From assembly GCA_947474675.1 (NCBI GenBank), contig CANJKA010000027.1, positions 1 through 38,441 on the forward strand: 38,441 nt of DNA, read 5' to 3'. The position numbers and the translations under genes are program-made. A model generated the notes under the pieces. That model did not search any database, was not told where the DNA came from, and was given only the letters and a program-made list of their open reading frames with translations. The DNA is from Flavobacteriales bacterium. GTDB lineage: Bacteria > Bacteroidota > Bacteroidia > Flavobacteriales_D > Crocinitomicaceae. Positions 24,389 to 33,266 of this stretch are shown here, piece after piece (the stretch's first letter is position 1; every line of letters begins with the position of its first letter).

Positions 24389-25408
24389 TCAAAGCCAAAC
24401 TTTAGATCCTTCAGAACAATTTTGACAAATATCAATTTCATTTCTATTTTTTAAAATCATTTTTCTGAAATTTTGATATTTTTCACTTTCCCAAATTAAT
24501 CCAAAATCTGTTGTTTCTACTGATCCTAAGACATGTTGTGCATCTTTGTCAAAACAACATGGAACAACTTTTCCGTCCCAAGTCAAAACACTACTCGACC
24601 ACATACGCCAACAATGATTTCCAGTTTTATATTTTAAACTGTAAGTACCATCCTGTTTTCTTTTGTACCGAGAATATTTTTCGTTATCTGGCATTAAAAC
24701 ATTTCCATTCTTATAGTCATACAATTGGGCAGATTTAATTCTAACCTCATCAATTTTCATCTCATTTCCCAATTTAAAAATTGCTGGAATTTCATGTTCA
24801 TTCTGTTTAACCGCTAAAAATTGAAAAATTAGATGAGGCGTTTGAGAATTTAAGTCTTTTTTAGCTTGAATTAGAAATTTCGTCCCTTCAATAACCTTCA
24901 CTAATTTCCCATTAATTCGATAATTTTCATACGTCTCTTGTGTTAAACCATCAATAGATATAATTAAACGATCTAATCCTGATTTTACAATTTCGTTTGC
25001 TTTTACTTCATCAATAAAATGAGCATTCGTAGAGGTTGAAGTATATATTCTTCGGAGTTTTGCTTGTTCAATTAATTTTAAAAAATGAGGATGTAAGAAA
25101 GGTTCGCCTTGAAAATAATAATTAATGTAAAAAACTTTTGATCCAACACTTTTCAAAATTTTTGCATGAAATTCTAGATCTAATTTACCTGTTTCTCTCG
25201 TAAACTTCTTTAATCCGCTAGGACATTCAGGACAACTTAAATTACAAGCGGTTGTTGGTTCAATAGATAATGAAAATGGTTTACCCCAAAGGATTGGCTT
25301 TTTGAAAATTCGAGATAAAATATAAGAACTTTTTAAAGCAATTAAATTTACAACCCTTCCAATTGAAACATGTTTAATAATATTATAAGAATCAGACAAT
25401 TTTGACAT
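24389..25408 (-). CDS. Radical SAM/SPASM domain protein
   Basis: A 339-residue protein with the 4Fe-4S motif CNLSCPEC (Cys 55, 59, 62) that cleaves S-adenosylmethionine, in the context SIEPTTACNLSCPECPSG typical of the MoaA/AslB-like group. The C-terminal SPASM part (CCFDKDAQHVLGSV, ICQNCSEG) can hold an auxiliary Fe-S cluster. It lacks a visible peptide precursor, an RRE domain or a partner nearby, so the substrate is open: peptide maturation, lipid or sugar modification are all possible. ATG 25408 is preferred over an adjacent TTG. Confidence 0.82.
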   Translation of the reverse strand: MSKLSDSYNIIKHVSIGRVVNLIALKSSYILSRIFKKPILWGKPFSLSIEPTTACNLSCPECPSGLKKFTRETGKLDLEFHAKILKSVGSKVFYINYYFQGEPFLHPHFLKLIEQAKLRRIYTSTSTNAHFIDEVKANEIVKSGLDRLIISIDGLTQETYENYRINGKLVKVIEGTKFLIQAKKDLNSQTPHLIFQFLAVKQNEHEIPAIFKLGNEMKIDEVRIKSAQLYDYKNGNVLMPDNEKYSRYKRKQDGTYSLKYKTGNHCWRMWSSSVLTWDGKVVPCCFDKDAQHVLGSVETTDFGLIWESEKYQNFRKMILKNRNEIDICQNCSEGSKVWL

Positions 25409-25465
25409 CAATCAAAGTTAATGACTTTTTACGAACTATACGTATTTATAAATACCAATCTGAAA

Positions 25466-28138
25466 TTATCTTAACAAACTAAAATGTCCAGTTACATTGT
25501 GCATTGCATCCGAAATTTCACATGAAACATAATGTACTTTATATGTGTAAAGTCCATCCTGTGAAGGTTTACCTAAGAAATTTCCATCCCATCCTTCTTT
25601 CGGATCGCTTGTTCTAAAAACCTCTTCTCCCCACCTATTAAAAACTCTAAAATCCCATTCTAAAATTTCTAAATTAATTTTACAGCCAAATTCATTATTG
25701 AACTTATCTCCATCTGGAGTAAATGCATTCGGAAAATAAACCATAAAAGGTTCGATATAAATTTTTTGACTACTAGTATCAGTACATCCAAATTCATTTG
25801 TTATAATTTGAGTTGGATAAAAAGTTCCGTCATCTAAATAACTATAAATTGGATTTAATTCTGTAGAAAAAGCATTTCCATCAAATAAATAATAAGCACT
25901 GACTCCTCCTATTGACTGATCAGTAAATTGAATCATTGAATGACAAATATCTGTTTCAGCAGGAGTAACCGTAAAGTCTGATGTTGGTCGAGGACTAACG
26001 TTTACAAGAGCAAATTTTGTCATTGTAAAAGTATCAACACAACCTGCAGTGGCAATTATAGACAAGGTAACATCAAAAGATCCAATTGAATTATAAATGT
26101 ATGAAGGATTTGCGACGATTGAAGTTCCTCCATCTCCAAAATTCCAGGTGTATAATAATGGAGTGTCAGATGTACATAAATCTATAAATTGAGCCATAAA
26201 AGGTAAACACTGAGGACCAGGAGCAATTCCAAAATCAATTGTAGATTCTTTGAAAATAAAAATAGTAGAAGTATAACTGTCTGTACAAGTTCCATAATTT
26301 GCATTCAAAGTTACAGGAAATGAACCAGCAGTATTATAAACTACATTATTTACATCAAGCGTATTTGCCGATGGGGTCGATGCATTAGAACCAAAAAACC
26401 AAGAATAAGTAGTTGTAGGAGAGCCAATCATTGAACCATCGAAATTGAAACTATTATTGGTTATGCACAAAGAATCATTCGATGTAAATGAAACATCTAA
26501 AATTTCATTGATGACAAGAGTATGTGTTATAGTGTCAATACAAGTTCCATTGGATCCTGTTATGAGTGATACCGGAAATGATCCCGGATATGGAAAAATA
26601 TAAGTAGGCTGAACCAAAGTACTCACATCTGTTATACTATTTTCCACTCCAAAATTCCAGAGATAATTAAAAGAATTAGTAGAAGTATTTAAAAATGAAA
26701 CCGTTAAACCTTCACATAAATAATTTTGAGGAGGTGAAAATGCTGCAATTGGCATTGAATATATATATATAGAATCGGTAAATACATCATTACAAGTCCC
26801 AACATGTCCAGTTAGAGTTATCGGAATAAAGCCCGAAGTGTTAAACACAACATTATTAACATCTAAATTAGTAGATGAAGAAATTGATGCGTTGGAACCA
26901 AAATCCCAAAGAAAAGTTGTCGATGAAGAACCAACCATTGCTCCATTAAAATTGAAACTATTCCCATTAATACAAATTGAATCATTTGAAGTAAAAGAAA
27001 CGTCCAAAAATTCGTTTACAATAATCATCTGAACTGCTGTGTCAGAACAAGGCCATCCAGGGTTTGCAACTAACATTACTTGGTAAGTACCTTGTGCTGG
27101 AAAAGTATAAGTAGGCTCAAATTGAGTACTTACATCTGAAGTAATATTGGCAACCCCGAAATCCCACGAATAATTGGTTGCTCCAAAAGTATTATTATCA
27201 AAAGTTACTGTTAAACCTTGACAATAAGATTCAAAATAATCCATATCTTCTTGAGCTGGAACAATTGCCTGCAAAGTAATTTCACAATTAATCACTTTAA
27301 ATAAAAAATCACGAATTGTTTCACCTACCACTACACCATTTCTAAATTCTTGAACACGAATTCCAACAACAAATAATCCAACCATTAATGGTGAAGCTGA
27401 TAAAATTCCAGTTGTTGGATTTATACTGATTGATGCTCCAGGCCCTAATGGATTTGAAGAAGTAAAAGTGCTTCCCCAAACAACCGGTGAATAAGGAGGT
27501 GAAGGAGGAGGACTAGGCATTGGTCCCGAAGAACTTCCCCCAGAATAAGGTGCCACAAGTGAATATACTAATTGATCACCATCAGGGTCAGAAGCACTAT
27601 GATTAAATACTAAATCTTCATTATTACACAATATCGAAGGCGGATAGTTAGAAAATCTAGGGCTTGAATTTGCAGCAAAGGAAGTCTCAACACCAGGTAT
27701 ATGTGAAGTTAATGTCAAACCTGTATTATCAGGTGATACAATATTTGCAACTTCTGCACCACGACAACACCTTTGATACGTTAACGTATATCCTCCGACA
27801 CAAGGAGGTAAATTTACGATTGTGCTATACGTTGTTTTTTCAGTACAAATATCCGTAGGTGCAACTACGCAAGGATTTGAAAAAGTAATTGGAACATTTT
27901 GACTTCCAGTAAAAGGAATCATAATGTTTTGAACTAATTGATTTGAACTTGTAAAAATACCTAAACTCAATGGATCATCATATTGAGCACCTGACGAAAA
28001 ACAATCTCTATAAACAACAATTGAAATTCTATAGTTATTACCTCCTAAATTATCATAAAACACCTCACCTCCAACTATATGATTTGCATATGATTGGAAG
28101 CTAAAAAGCGATATAATTAAAATTAATAAAAGACGCAT
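25466..28138 (-). CDS. Large PKD-repeat protein with type IX secretion (gliding-associated) C-terminal domain
   Basis: An 890-residue secreted protein. Residues 1-18 are a signal peptide (cut after SYA). Residues 20-290 form a Cys-rich module beginning HIVGGEVFYDNLGGNNYRIS, a start common to Bacteroidetes surface proteins. From about 300 to 790 there are PKD-like beta-sandwich domains (repeated WDFG/WNFG cores). Residues about 800-890 are the type B T9SS sorting domain: YFPNAFTPDGDKFNNEF, FNRWGEEVFRT, GWDGNFLGKPSQDGLYTYKV. It should cross the outer membrane by the type IX system and attach to the surface. Residues 308-476 and 478-645 are an internal duplication. Likely an adhesin; target unknown. 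Confidence 0.9.
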   Translation of the reverse strand: MRLLLILIISLFSFQSYANHIVGGEVFYDNLGGNNYRISIVVYRDCFSSGAQYDDPLSLGIFTSSNQLVQNIMIPFTGSQNVPITFSNPCVVAPTDICTEKTTYSTIVNLPPCVGGYTLTYQRCCRGAEVANIVSPDNTGLTLTSHIPGVETSFAANSSPRFSNYPPSILCNNEDLVFNHSASDPDGDQLVYSLVAPYSGGSSSGPMPSPPPSPPYSPVVWGSTFTSSNPLGPGASISINPTTGILSASPLMVGLFVVGIRVQEFRNGVVVGETIRDFLFKVINCEITLQAIVPAQEDMDYFESYCQGLTVTFDNNTFGATNYSWDFGVANITSDVSTQFEPTYTFPAQGTYQVMLVANPGWPCSDTAVQMIIVNEFLDVSFTSNDSICINGNSFNFNGAMVGSSSTTFLWDFGSNASISSSTNLDVNNVVFNTSGFIPITLTGHVGTCNDVFTDSIYIYSMPIAAFSPPQNYLCEGLTVSFLNTSTNSFNYLWNFGVENSITDVSTLVQPTYIFPYPGSFPVSLITGSNGTCIDTITHTLVINEILDVSFTSNDSLCITNNSFNFDGSMIGSPTTTYSWFFGSNASTPSANTLDVNNVVYNTAGSFPVTLNANYGTCTDSYTSTIFIFKESTIDFGIAPGPQCLPFMAQFIDLCTSDTPLLYTWNFGDGGTSIVANPSYIYNSIGSFDVTLSIIATAGCVDTFTMTKFALVNVSPRPTSDFTVTPAETDICHSMIQFTDQSIGGVSAYYLFDGNAFSTELNPIYSYLDDGTFYPTQIITNEFGCTDTSSQKIYIEPFMVYFPNAFTPDGDKFNNEFGCKINLEILEWDFRVFNRWGEEVFRTSDPKEGWDGNFLGKPSQDGLYTYKVHYVSCEISDAMHNVTGHFSLLR

Positions 28139-28262
28139 TAAGTAAAATTAGATTAAAACTAATTATAAAAAAAATAAAAGTAATTTAAATATTGGAAAGT
28201 CAACTATCTTTTAACACTTAAAACGTTAAATTATAGTTAAATATTATCTTTAAAATCAATTA

Positions 28263-29060
28263 TTAAACTAAGTATATAGAATTTAAATACTTGTAATTTA
28301 GAAAAACCTCAGATTTAACAGATGAAATAATTTTACCTGACTTTACACTTGAAGCAAAATATGGCTTTTCTAAATTGAAAAAAGCAGCCATTTTTTCATA
28401 ATACTCTTCTCTCGAAGGATTCAAAGGGAAACATCCATTGAAAACTTTTCCCCAACATTCTACTTCAATTATTCTTTGAATCAAACCTATAACATCATTT
28501 AAATGAATCAAATTAACAGGTGATTTTCCATTTGGAACATCTTTTCTTGCCGACAAAGTGTTAATTGGATGCCGATCTTCACCGATTAAACCAGCTAAAC
28601 GAAGGATTGTTAAACGAGAATTTAAAACTCTAGAAAGTTTGTCTTCAGCTTGAACTGTTTCTTTTAATAAATCATTTTCAGTCCATTTATATTCTTCCGT
28701 CGCAAACTTTAAATCATCGGGATAAACACTTGTTGTACTAATAAATAAGACCGTTATTTTTGATGGTATTTTTGAACAAAAATTCGCTAATGAAGTTGAA
28801 TATTGAATAGAATCTCCTGTTTTTCTAGGAGGTATATTTAAAATCAGAACATCAATATCCTCTAAAAAACGAATTGAATCATCCGAGTGATTATCAGATA
28901 AAGACCAAACTAAAGCTTGAATTCCAATTTCATTCAAAGATTTCAATTTATCAATAGAAGTTGTAGATCCGACAACTGAAAAACCTTTTTTTAAAAAAGA
29001 TTTAGCCAAAGGTAAACCCAACCAACCACATCCAAGAATTGCAATTTTTGGAGTCATCAT
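28263..29060 (-). CDS. NAD(P)-binding epimerase-like protein (YeeZ type)
   Basis: A 265-residue Rossmann-fold protein: ILGCGWLGLPLAKSFLKKGF is the dinucleotide-binding loop, then DVLILNIPPRK, LFISTTSVYP and VNLIHLNDVIGLI. These match the atypical extended short-chain dehydrogenases related to E. coli YeeZ; the usual YxxxK catalytic pair is not obvious. Substrate unknown. ATG 29060 or 29057. It lies 34 nt after pdhB on the same strand and is probably co-transcribed. Confidence 0.8.
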   Translation of the reverse strand: MMTPKIAILGCGWLGLPLAKSFLKKGFSVVGSTTSIDKLKSLNEIGIQALVWSLSDNHSDDSIRFLEDIDVLILNIPPRKTGDSIQYSTSLANFCSKIPSKITVLFISTTSVYPDDLKFATEEYKWTENDLLKETVQAEDKLSRVLNSRLTILRLAGLIGEDRHPINTLSARKDVPNGKSPVNLIHLNDVIGLIQRIIEVECWGKVFNGCFPLNPSREEYYEKMAAFFNLEKPYFASSVKSGKIISSVKSEVFLNYKYLNSIYLV

Positions 29061-29094
29061 TGATAAATTAAATTTTATTCGAAATGAATATAAA

Positions 29095-30075
29095 TTAGTT
29101 TCTGTTAAAAGTACTTCTTACAGCTTTAACAATACGATCAACATTTGGCAATGCTTCTTCAATTAAAGTTGGAGAAAAAGCAAAAGGTGTATCTGTTTGA
29201 GTGACTCTCATAACTGGGGCATCTAAATAGTCAAAAGCATAACGTTGTAAATGGTAAGCAATTTCAGAAGAAATTGACGCTAAAGGCCATGCTTCTTCAA
29301 CACAAACACATCTATTGGTTTTCTTCACAGATTCGACAACACAATGGTAATCAATTGGACGAACAGTTCTCAAATCAATAATTTCACAAGAAATACCTTC
29401 TTTTTCAAGAACTTCAGCAGCAGCATGAGCAACCTTCATTATTTTTCCAAATGATACAATCGTAACATCTGTTCCTTTTCTTTTAATATCTGCAACACCA
29501 ATTGGAATAATGTATTCTCCATCAGGAATTTCTCCTTTATCTCCATACATTTTTTCTGACTCCATAATTAATACAGGGTCGTTATCACGAATAGCTGCTT
29601 TTAATAAACCTTTTGCGTCATAAGGAGTTGAAGGTGTAATTACCTTTAAACCTGGGATATTCGCATAAAAAGACTCAAAACTAGTTGAATGAGTTGCTGC
29701 TAATTGTCCAGCTGGACCATTCCCCCCTCTAAAAACAATTGGACAATTATATTGACCTCCAGACATTTGAAGCATTTTAGCAGCACTATTTATAATCTGA
29801 TCAGAAGCAAGAACTGCAAAATTCCAAGTCATAAATTCAACAATTGGTCGCAAACCATTCATAGAAGCACCAACAGCAATACCTGTAAAACCAAGTTCAG
29901 CAATAGGCGTATCAATTACTCTTTTAGCACCGAATTCTTTCAACATATCTTGCGACACCTTGTAAGCTCCATTGTACTCAGCAACCTCTTCACCCATTAA
30001 AAAAACATTCTCATCGCGACGCATTTCTTCGCTCATTGCTTCTCTAAGTGCCTCTCTAAATTGTACCGTTCTCAT
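29095..30075 (-). CDS. pdhB: Pyruvate dehydrogenase E1 component, beta subunit
   Basis: Beta chain of the thiamine-diphosphate E1 enzyme that feeds acetyl groups to lipoyl E2. The 326-residue protein starts MRTVQFREALREAMSEEMRR and shows VFLMGEEVAEYNGAYKVSQ (the Glu that activates thiamine), DTPIAELGFTGIAVGASMNG, VFRGGNGP, THSTSFESFYANIPGLKVITP and a transketolase C-terminal domain (EEAWPLASISSEI). The branched-chain E1 is an alternative, but this reading fits PdhB best. The open frame extends 18 codons above ATG 30075 into unconserved sequence. The alpha subunit is not in the window, so the E1 subunits are encoded separately. Confidence 0.93.
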   Translation of the reverse strand: MRTVQFREALREAMSEEMRRDENVFLMGEEVAEYNGAYKVSQDMLKEFGAKRVIDTPIAELGFTGIAVGASMNGLRPIVEFMTWNFAVLASDQIINSAAKMLQMSGGQYNCPIVFRGGNGPAGQLAATHSTSFESFYANIPGLKVITPSTPYDAKGLLKAAIRDNDPVLIMESEKMYGDKGEIPDGEYIIPIGVADIKRKGTDVTIVSFGKIMKVAHAAAEVLEKEGISCEIIDLRTVRPIDYHCVVESVKKTNRCVCVEEAWPLASISSEIAYHLQRYAFDYLDAPVMRVTQTDTPFAFSPTLIEEALPNVDRIVKAVRSTFNRN

Positions 30076-30247
30076 GCTTCTAATATTTACGACCCTAATA
30101 CCGATATTATGGGATGTCAAAAATAACAATTTTTGACATCAATTCGTTAAAAAAAAGGATTGTTGTATTAAAAAATCACTTAATTATAGTAAAACCTTTG
30201 AAAATTAACTTTTATACTAAATTTCAAGGCACTAAGTATAAATAAGA

Positions 30248-30262
30248 ATGATTCTCAATCAT
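30248..30262. promoter_or_regulatory. Perfect inverted repeat ATGATT-CTC-AATCAT
   Basis: A 6-bp palindrome with 3-bp spacer, in the 235-bp gap upstream of pdhB. Size and symmetry suit an operator, and it faintly resembles a Fur box, but nothing else supports that. Confidence 0.25.
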
Positions 30263-30310
30263 AAAGCAATTGAATAAAATGAAATTTGAATTCAAATAAA
30301 TAAATCAAAT

Positions 30311-31870
30311 TTACACTTTAAAGGCAAATCGTTGATCAAATTTTTCAAATACAATTTGAGTGAAAGATTTTCTTTTAAATTTTGATTCAGCCCACGATAT
30401 AAAATCAAAATATTCTAAAGCTGCAGAATTTATAGAACCGTCTTCTATACAAGTCAATTGATTATTCAACTCTTCCCAAAGAGATTCTCTTTCAAAAATA
30501 TCATTTGATTTTATAATTTTAGATATAAATTGAAGAAAAACTTTTTCAAATGTAAAAACTCTATTATGAGATTTTAGAAATCTTTGCGTGTTTTTTAAAG
30601 CATACGGCAATAATTGCGTATTATTCATTTCTATATGAACCAAAAGATCTAATAATTGAGTAAAGCAAACTATGTCTTCTTTTTGATCCAACTGTTTATC
30701 ATTTAAGATGTTATTAATCCACTTCAAAGCACTTGAAGGCTCATTTAAACCTAAATAAACTGAAGCAATTTTAAATTCTAAAAAAGCTTTTCGTGGAGAA
30801 GAAATTTTTTCTCCATAATTCATTAATCCTCTTTCTATTATCGGAATTAGTTTCAAAGCATTTTTAAAATCTCCTCTCAATGTCAACATACTTATTTCAA
30901 TACTATTTACACTAGAAAATAATTTAATCTGTAAATCTTCATTATTATCCATATTGATCTTAAATGATAATTGCTTTAATTTTTCAAGAAGTAAATTCGC
31001 ATCTTTATGAAATTCTAATTTTTCACTCACAAAAATAGCATTCGTTAAAATTGAAAAATAACTATTCGGATGATTTTCTATTATCGCGTTTTCTTTCTCG
31101 AAAAAATCTATGTTTGTTCTTAAATGGTCTAAGCAATTAGAAAAATCATTTATCGCAAAATAATAAGCACTAAATATATGATGGTATAAATAATGTGTGT
31201 CAAAATAGAAATTTTCTTTATTCGTATTTAATTCTAATTCATCTATGATTGATTTGAAATTTAAAATATCCTCCTCTGTTCTTGAAACTCCTTTTTGAGA
31301 TAGTAACTGAAAAAGTTGACTTTTTATATTCCACAATTTAGAATAACTAGAACTCTGATCTAATAAATAAAGATCTCGTTCCATAATCGCCCCTATGTCT
31401 TTTATTGAACTTTCAGAATAACCTTTGTTTTCATGAAGACGTTTTTGTTTTTTAGAAATTTCTAATAATAAATTAAAACGATTGTTTTTTTCTGCTAATT
31501 TCTCTGCACTTCTCAAAATTGTTCGACATTGATCATACAAAGATTTTGTATACAAAATATCTGATGAATGAAGCATTTTAAATATTTGTGCATCAACAGA
31601 AGATGTTGCATGAAATGAATCTAAAGCACTCAATATATGATCATATAAACGCTTTTTGGTAATTGAAAACTTATTTAAAAATGCTTCTCCTTTAAATGTT
31701 TTGAAAAGAATTTCTTCATCATAATCGACTTGTTTTTCAATAAAATCAAACAAAAGAATGTAATTGTTTTCTTCTCCTATCGTATGACGTGAAGATAATA
31801 ACTTAAAATATCTTTTCTCTGACTTAGTTAGAGATTTAATCAATTCATGAATAGTATCTTTTGTTTTCAT
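30311..31870 (-). CDS. Large alpha-helical (TPR-like) cytoplasmic protein
   Basis: A 519-residue protein starting MKTKDTIHELIKSLTKSEKR. It is almost entirely amphipathic helix, with paired-helix spacing like a tetratricopeptide solenoid (for example ALKLIPIIERGLMNYGEK, SSALKWINNILNDKQ), no signal peptide and no membrane span. The N-terminal 80 residues have a basic, possibly nucleic-acid-binding character (SITKKRLYDHILSAL). It belongs to a type of long hypothetical protein common in Flavobacteria. Function unknown. It may be a relative of the truncated gene at 118-675. Confidence 0.75.
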   Translation of the reverse strand: MKTKDTIHELIKSLTKSEKRYFKLLSSRHTIGEENNYILLFDFIEKQVDYDEEILFKTFKGEAFLNKFSITKKRLYDHILSALDSFHATSSVDAQIFKMLHSSDILYTKSLYDQCRTILRSAEKLAEKNNRFNLLLEISKKQKRLHENKGYSESSIKDIGAIMERDLYLLDQSSSYSKLWNIKSQLFQLLSQKGVSRTEEDILNFKSIIDELELNTNKENFYFDTHYLYHHIFSAYYFAINDFSNCLDHLRTNIDFFEKENAIIENHPNSYFSILTNAIFVSEKLEFHKDANLLLEKLKQLSFKINMDNNEDLQIKLFSSVNSIEISMLTLRGDFKNALKLIPIIERGLMNYGEKISSPRKAFLEFKIASVYLGLNEPSSALKWINNILNDKQLDQKEDIVCFTQLLDLLVHIEMNNTQLLPYALKNTQRFLKSHNRVFTFEKVFLQFISKIIKSNDIFERESLWEELNNQLTCIEDGSINSAALEYFDFISWAESKFKRKSFTQIVFEKFDQRFAFKV

Positions 31871-32146
31871 AAGTAGGCAAATAAAATATCAACTCAAAAT
31901 GTATAAATCATACGCTATCAAACAAACGAAAATTACAAAACACAGCAAGTTAGACATGTATAAAGTGGTTAAGTTATTTGATTGTAAAGCTAAGATATAC
32001 AAAGGATGTATACGAAATTCATAAATAATTTGAAATGTATAATTCATTGAGTAATTGGGAGGAGTTAGAAATGTTATGAAAATTGGAAGGAGAGATGAAG
32101 ATGGGGATGGGGATTTAGTTGGAGTTGAATTGGAGTTGAGTTGGGG
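31871..32146. other. Gene-free region: ATGTATA repeats and a G-rich tract
   Basis: The part next to the helical gene's start carries ATGTATA four times (31899, 31956, 32006, 32035) within 140 bp. The part 32055-32146 is strongly purine- and G-rich on the plus strand (for example ATGGGGATGGGGATTTAG), unlike anything else in the window. No coding frame with a sensible start was found. Confidence 0.5.
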
Positions 32147-32225
32147 ATAAAGCTAAAAAAAAGGGGGAGGTAGACGTGATGAATCACGTCTGTTCGGACA
32201 TTGGGGAGGCGAGTTAGCTCTTTAT
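32147..32225. repeat. Nested inverted repeat, REP/MITE-like
   Basis: Outer arms ATAAAGCTAA (32147-32156) and TTAGCTCTTTAT (32214-32225) pair with a 2-nt bulge. Inside lies the perfect palindrome AGACGTGAT-GA-ATCACGTCT (32172-32191). The 79-bp unit ends 10 bp after the stop of the WYL gene. On the minus strand the inner stem is followed by ACCTCCCCC and eight T, a poor fit to an ordinary terminator, so a small mobile or REP element is the better guess. Confidence 0.55.
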
Positions 32226-32234
32226 AGGGATAGA

Positions 32235-33248
32235 TTATAAATTATAATGCTTTAGCATTTCCGATAATCGTGCAATTATCTCTTCTCTAAATTCTAATGG
32301 CTCAACAATTTCAATTCCGCCAGCATAACTTAGTATGGATCGAGTAAATTCTTCTGAAATTAAAACTTTCAACTGGAAAGTAGTTCTGTTTTTTCCTTCT
32401 TTAATAATTGCCTGAGAAGAATGAAAAGGTTGGGAAATAATATATTTAGCGGATATGTTATCCGCTTTAAAAATAATATTAGAAGGCTCATCTTCACTAC
32501 TTGTGATTCCTACAGCATGTTTAAAAAATAAATCAGGATCAAACCCTGACGGCTTCTCCCCTTTTTCCGCAAGAATAACAACATCTGTCATACGCTCTAA
32601 CGCATAAGTCATTACGTTCTTTTTATCTAAATCAAATGAAATCAAATACCATCTATTTCGATATTCTTTTAATAATAAAGGGACTACTTTTCGACTTTTA
32701 GCTTTTCCTGAAACAAAACTAGTATACTCAAAAGTAGCCAACAAACTGTTTCTTATTCCTTCCAATAAAGGGGTTAAGAATTCATTTCCACTTGAAGAAA
32801 GTGCCACTTCAAATTGAACAAAATTCGAAATATCAGAATCTCTTGGATCATCTGAAATAGTTATTCTGTCAACTATTTTATCTATCGCATTCCCAAATTG
32901 CTTGAACATATCCACCTCTCTAAACTGCTTCAAAGTGTTGATTGCAAACTTAATAGAAGTCACATCATCATTTGTTAGAGGAATGTCATTAATAGAAAAA
33001 TCAGGATCTGTATAAAAATAACCACCTTCTCTTTTGTTGTATTTAATAGGAGCATCGTGTTCTAATCGCATCGCGAAAAGATCTTTTTCTATAGTAGAAT
33101 CACAAATATTCTCTCCATCAACACTTCCAAAAAGTGCTTCTTCACATAATTCTCTAATGTCTTTTTTAGAAGGGAACGGTCTGTACTTATTACGCAGAGA
33201 CCTGTCTATTATTCTATATCGGATGAGAGCATTTTTTATGTGAGGCAT
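32235..33248 (-). CDS. WYL-domain transcriptional regulator
   Basis: A 337-residue protein. The N-terminal 80 residues form a winged helix (ALIRYRIIDRSLRN, STIEKDLFAMR); the WYL domain has SRKVVPLLLKEYRNRWYLIS, with the Trp-Tyr-Leu signature, and a C-terminal WCX-like part ending EEIIARLSEMLKHYNL. WYL domains sense nucleotides or nucleic acid ends and often control DNA damage or defence genes; others are general. It starts 18 nt after the 474-aa gene on the same strand and so probably shares its transcript. Confidence 0.9.
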   Translation of the reverse strand: MPHIKNALIRYRIIDRSLRNKYRPFPSKKDIRELCEEALFGSVDGENICDSTIEKDLFAMRLEHDAPIKYNKREGGYFYTDPDFSINDIPLTNDDVTSIKFAINTLKQFREVDMFKQFGNAIDKIVDRITISDDPRDSDISNFVQFEVALSSSGNEFLTPLLEGIRNSLLATFEYTSFVSGKAKSRKVVPLLLKEYRNRWYLISFDLDKKNVMTYALERMTDVVILAEKGEKPSGFDPDLFFKHAVGITSSEDEPSNIIFKADNISAKYIISQPFHSSQAIIKEGKNRTTFQLKVLISEEFTRSILSYAGGIEIVEPLEFREEIIARLSEMLKHYNL

Positions 33249-33266
33249 CAGTATTTTATTAAAATA

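Noticed and set aside
26757..26772. TATATATATA run
   Set aside because: It lies inside the PKD-protein coding region (Ile-Tyr codons) and needs no separate explanation.
30076..30129. Longer pdhB start at 30129
   Set aside because: The 18 additional residues are not typical of E1 beta; MRTVQFREAL is the standard start.
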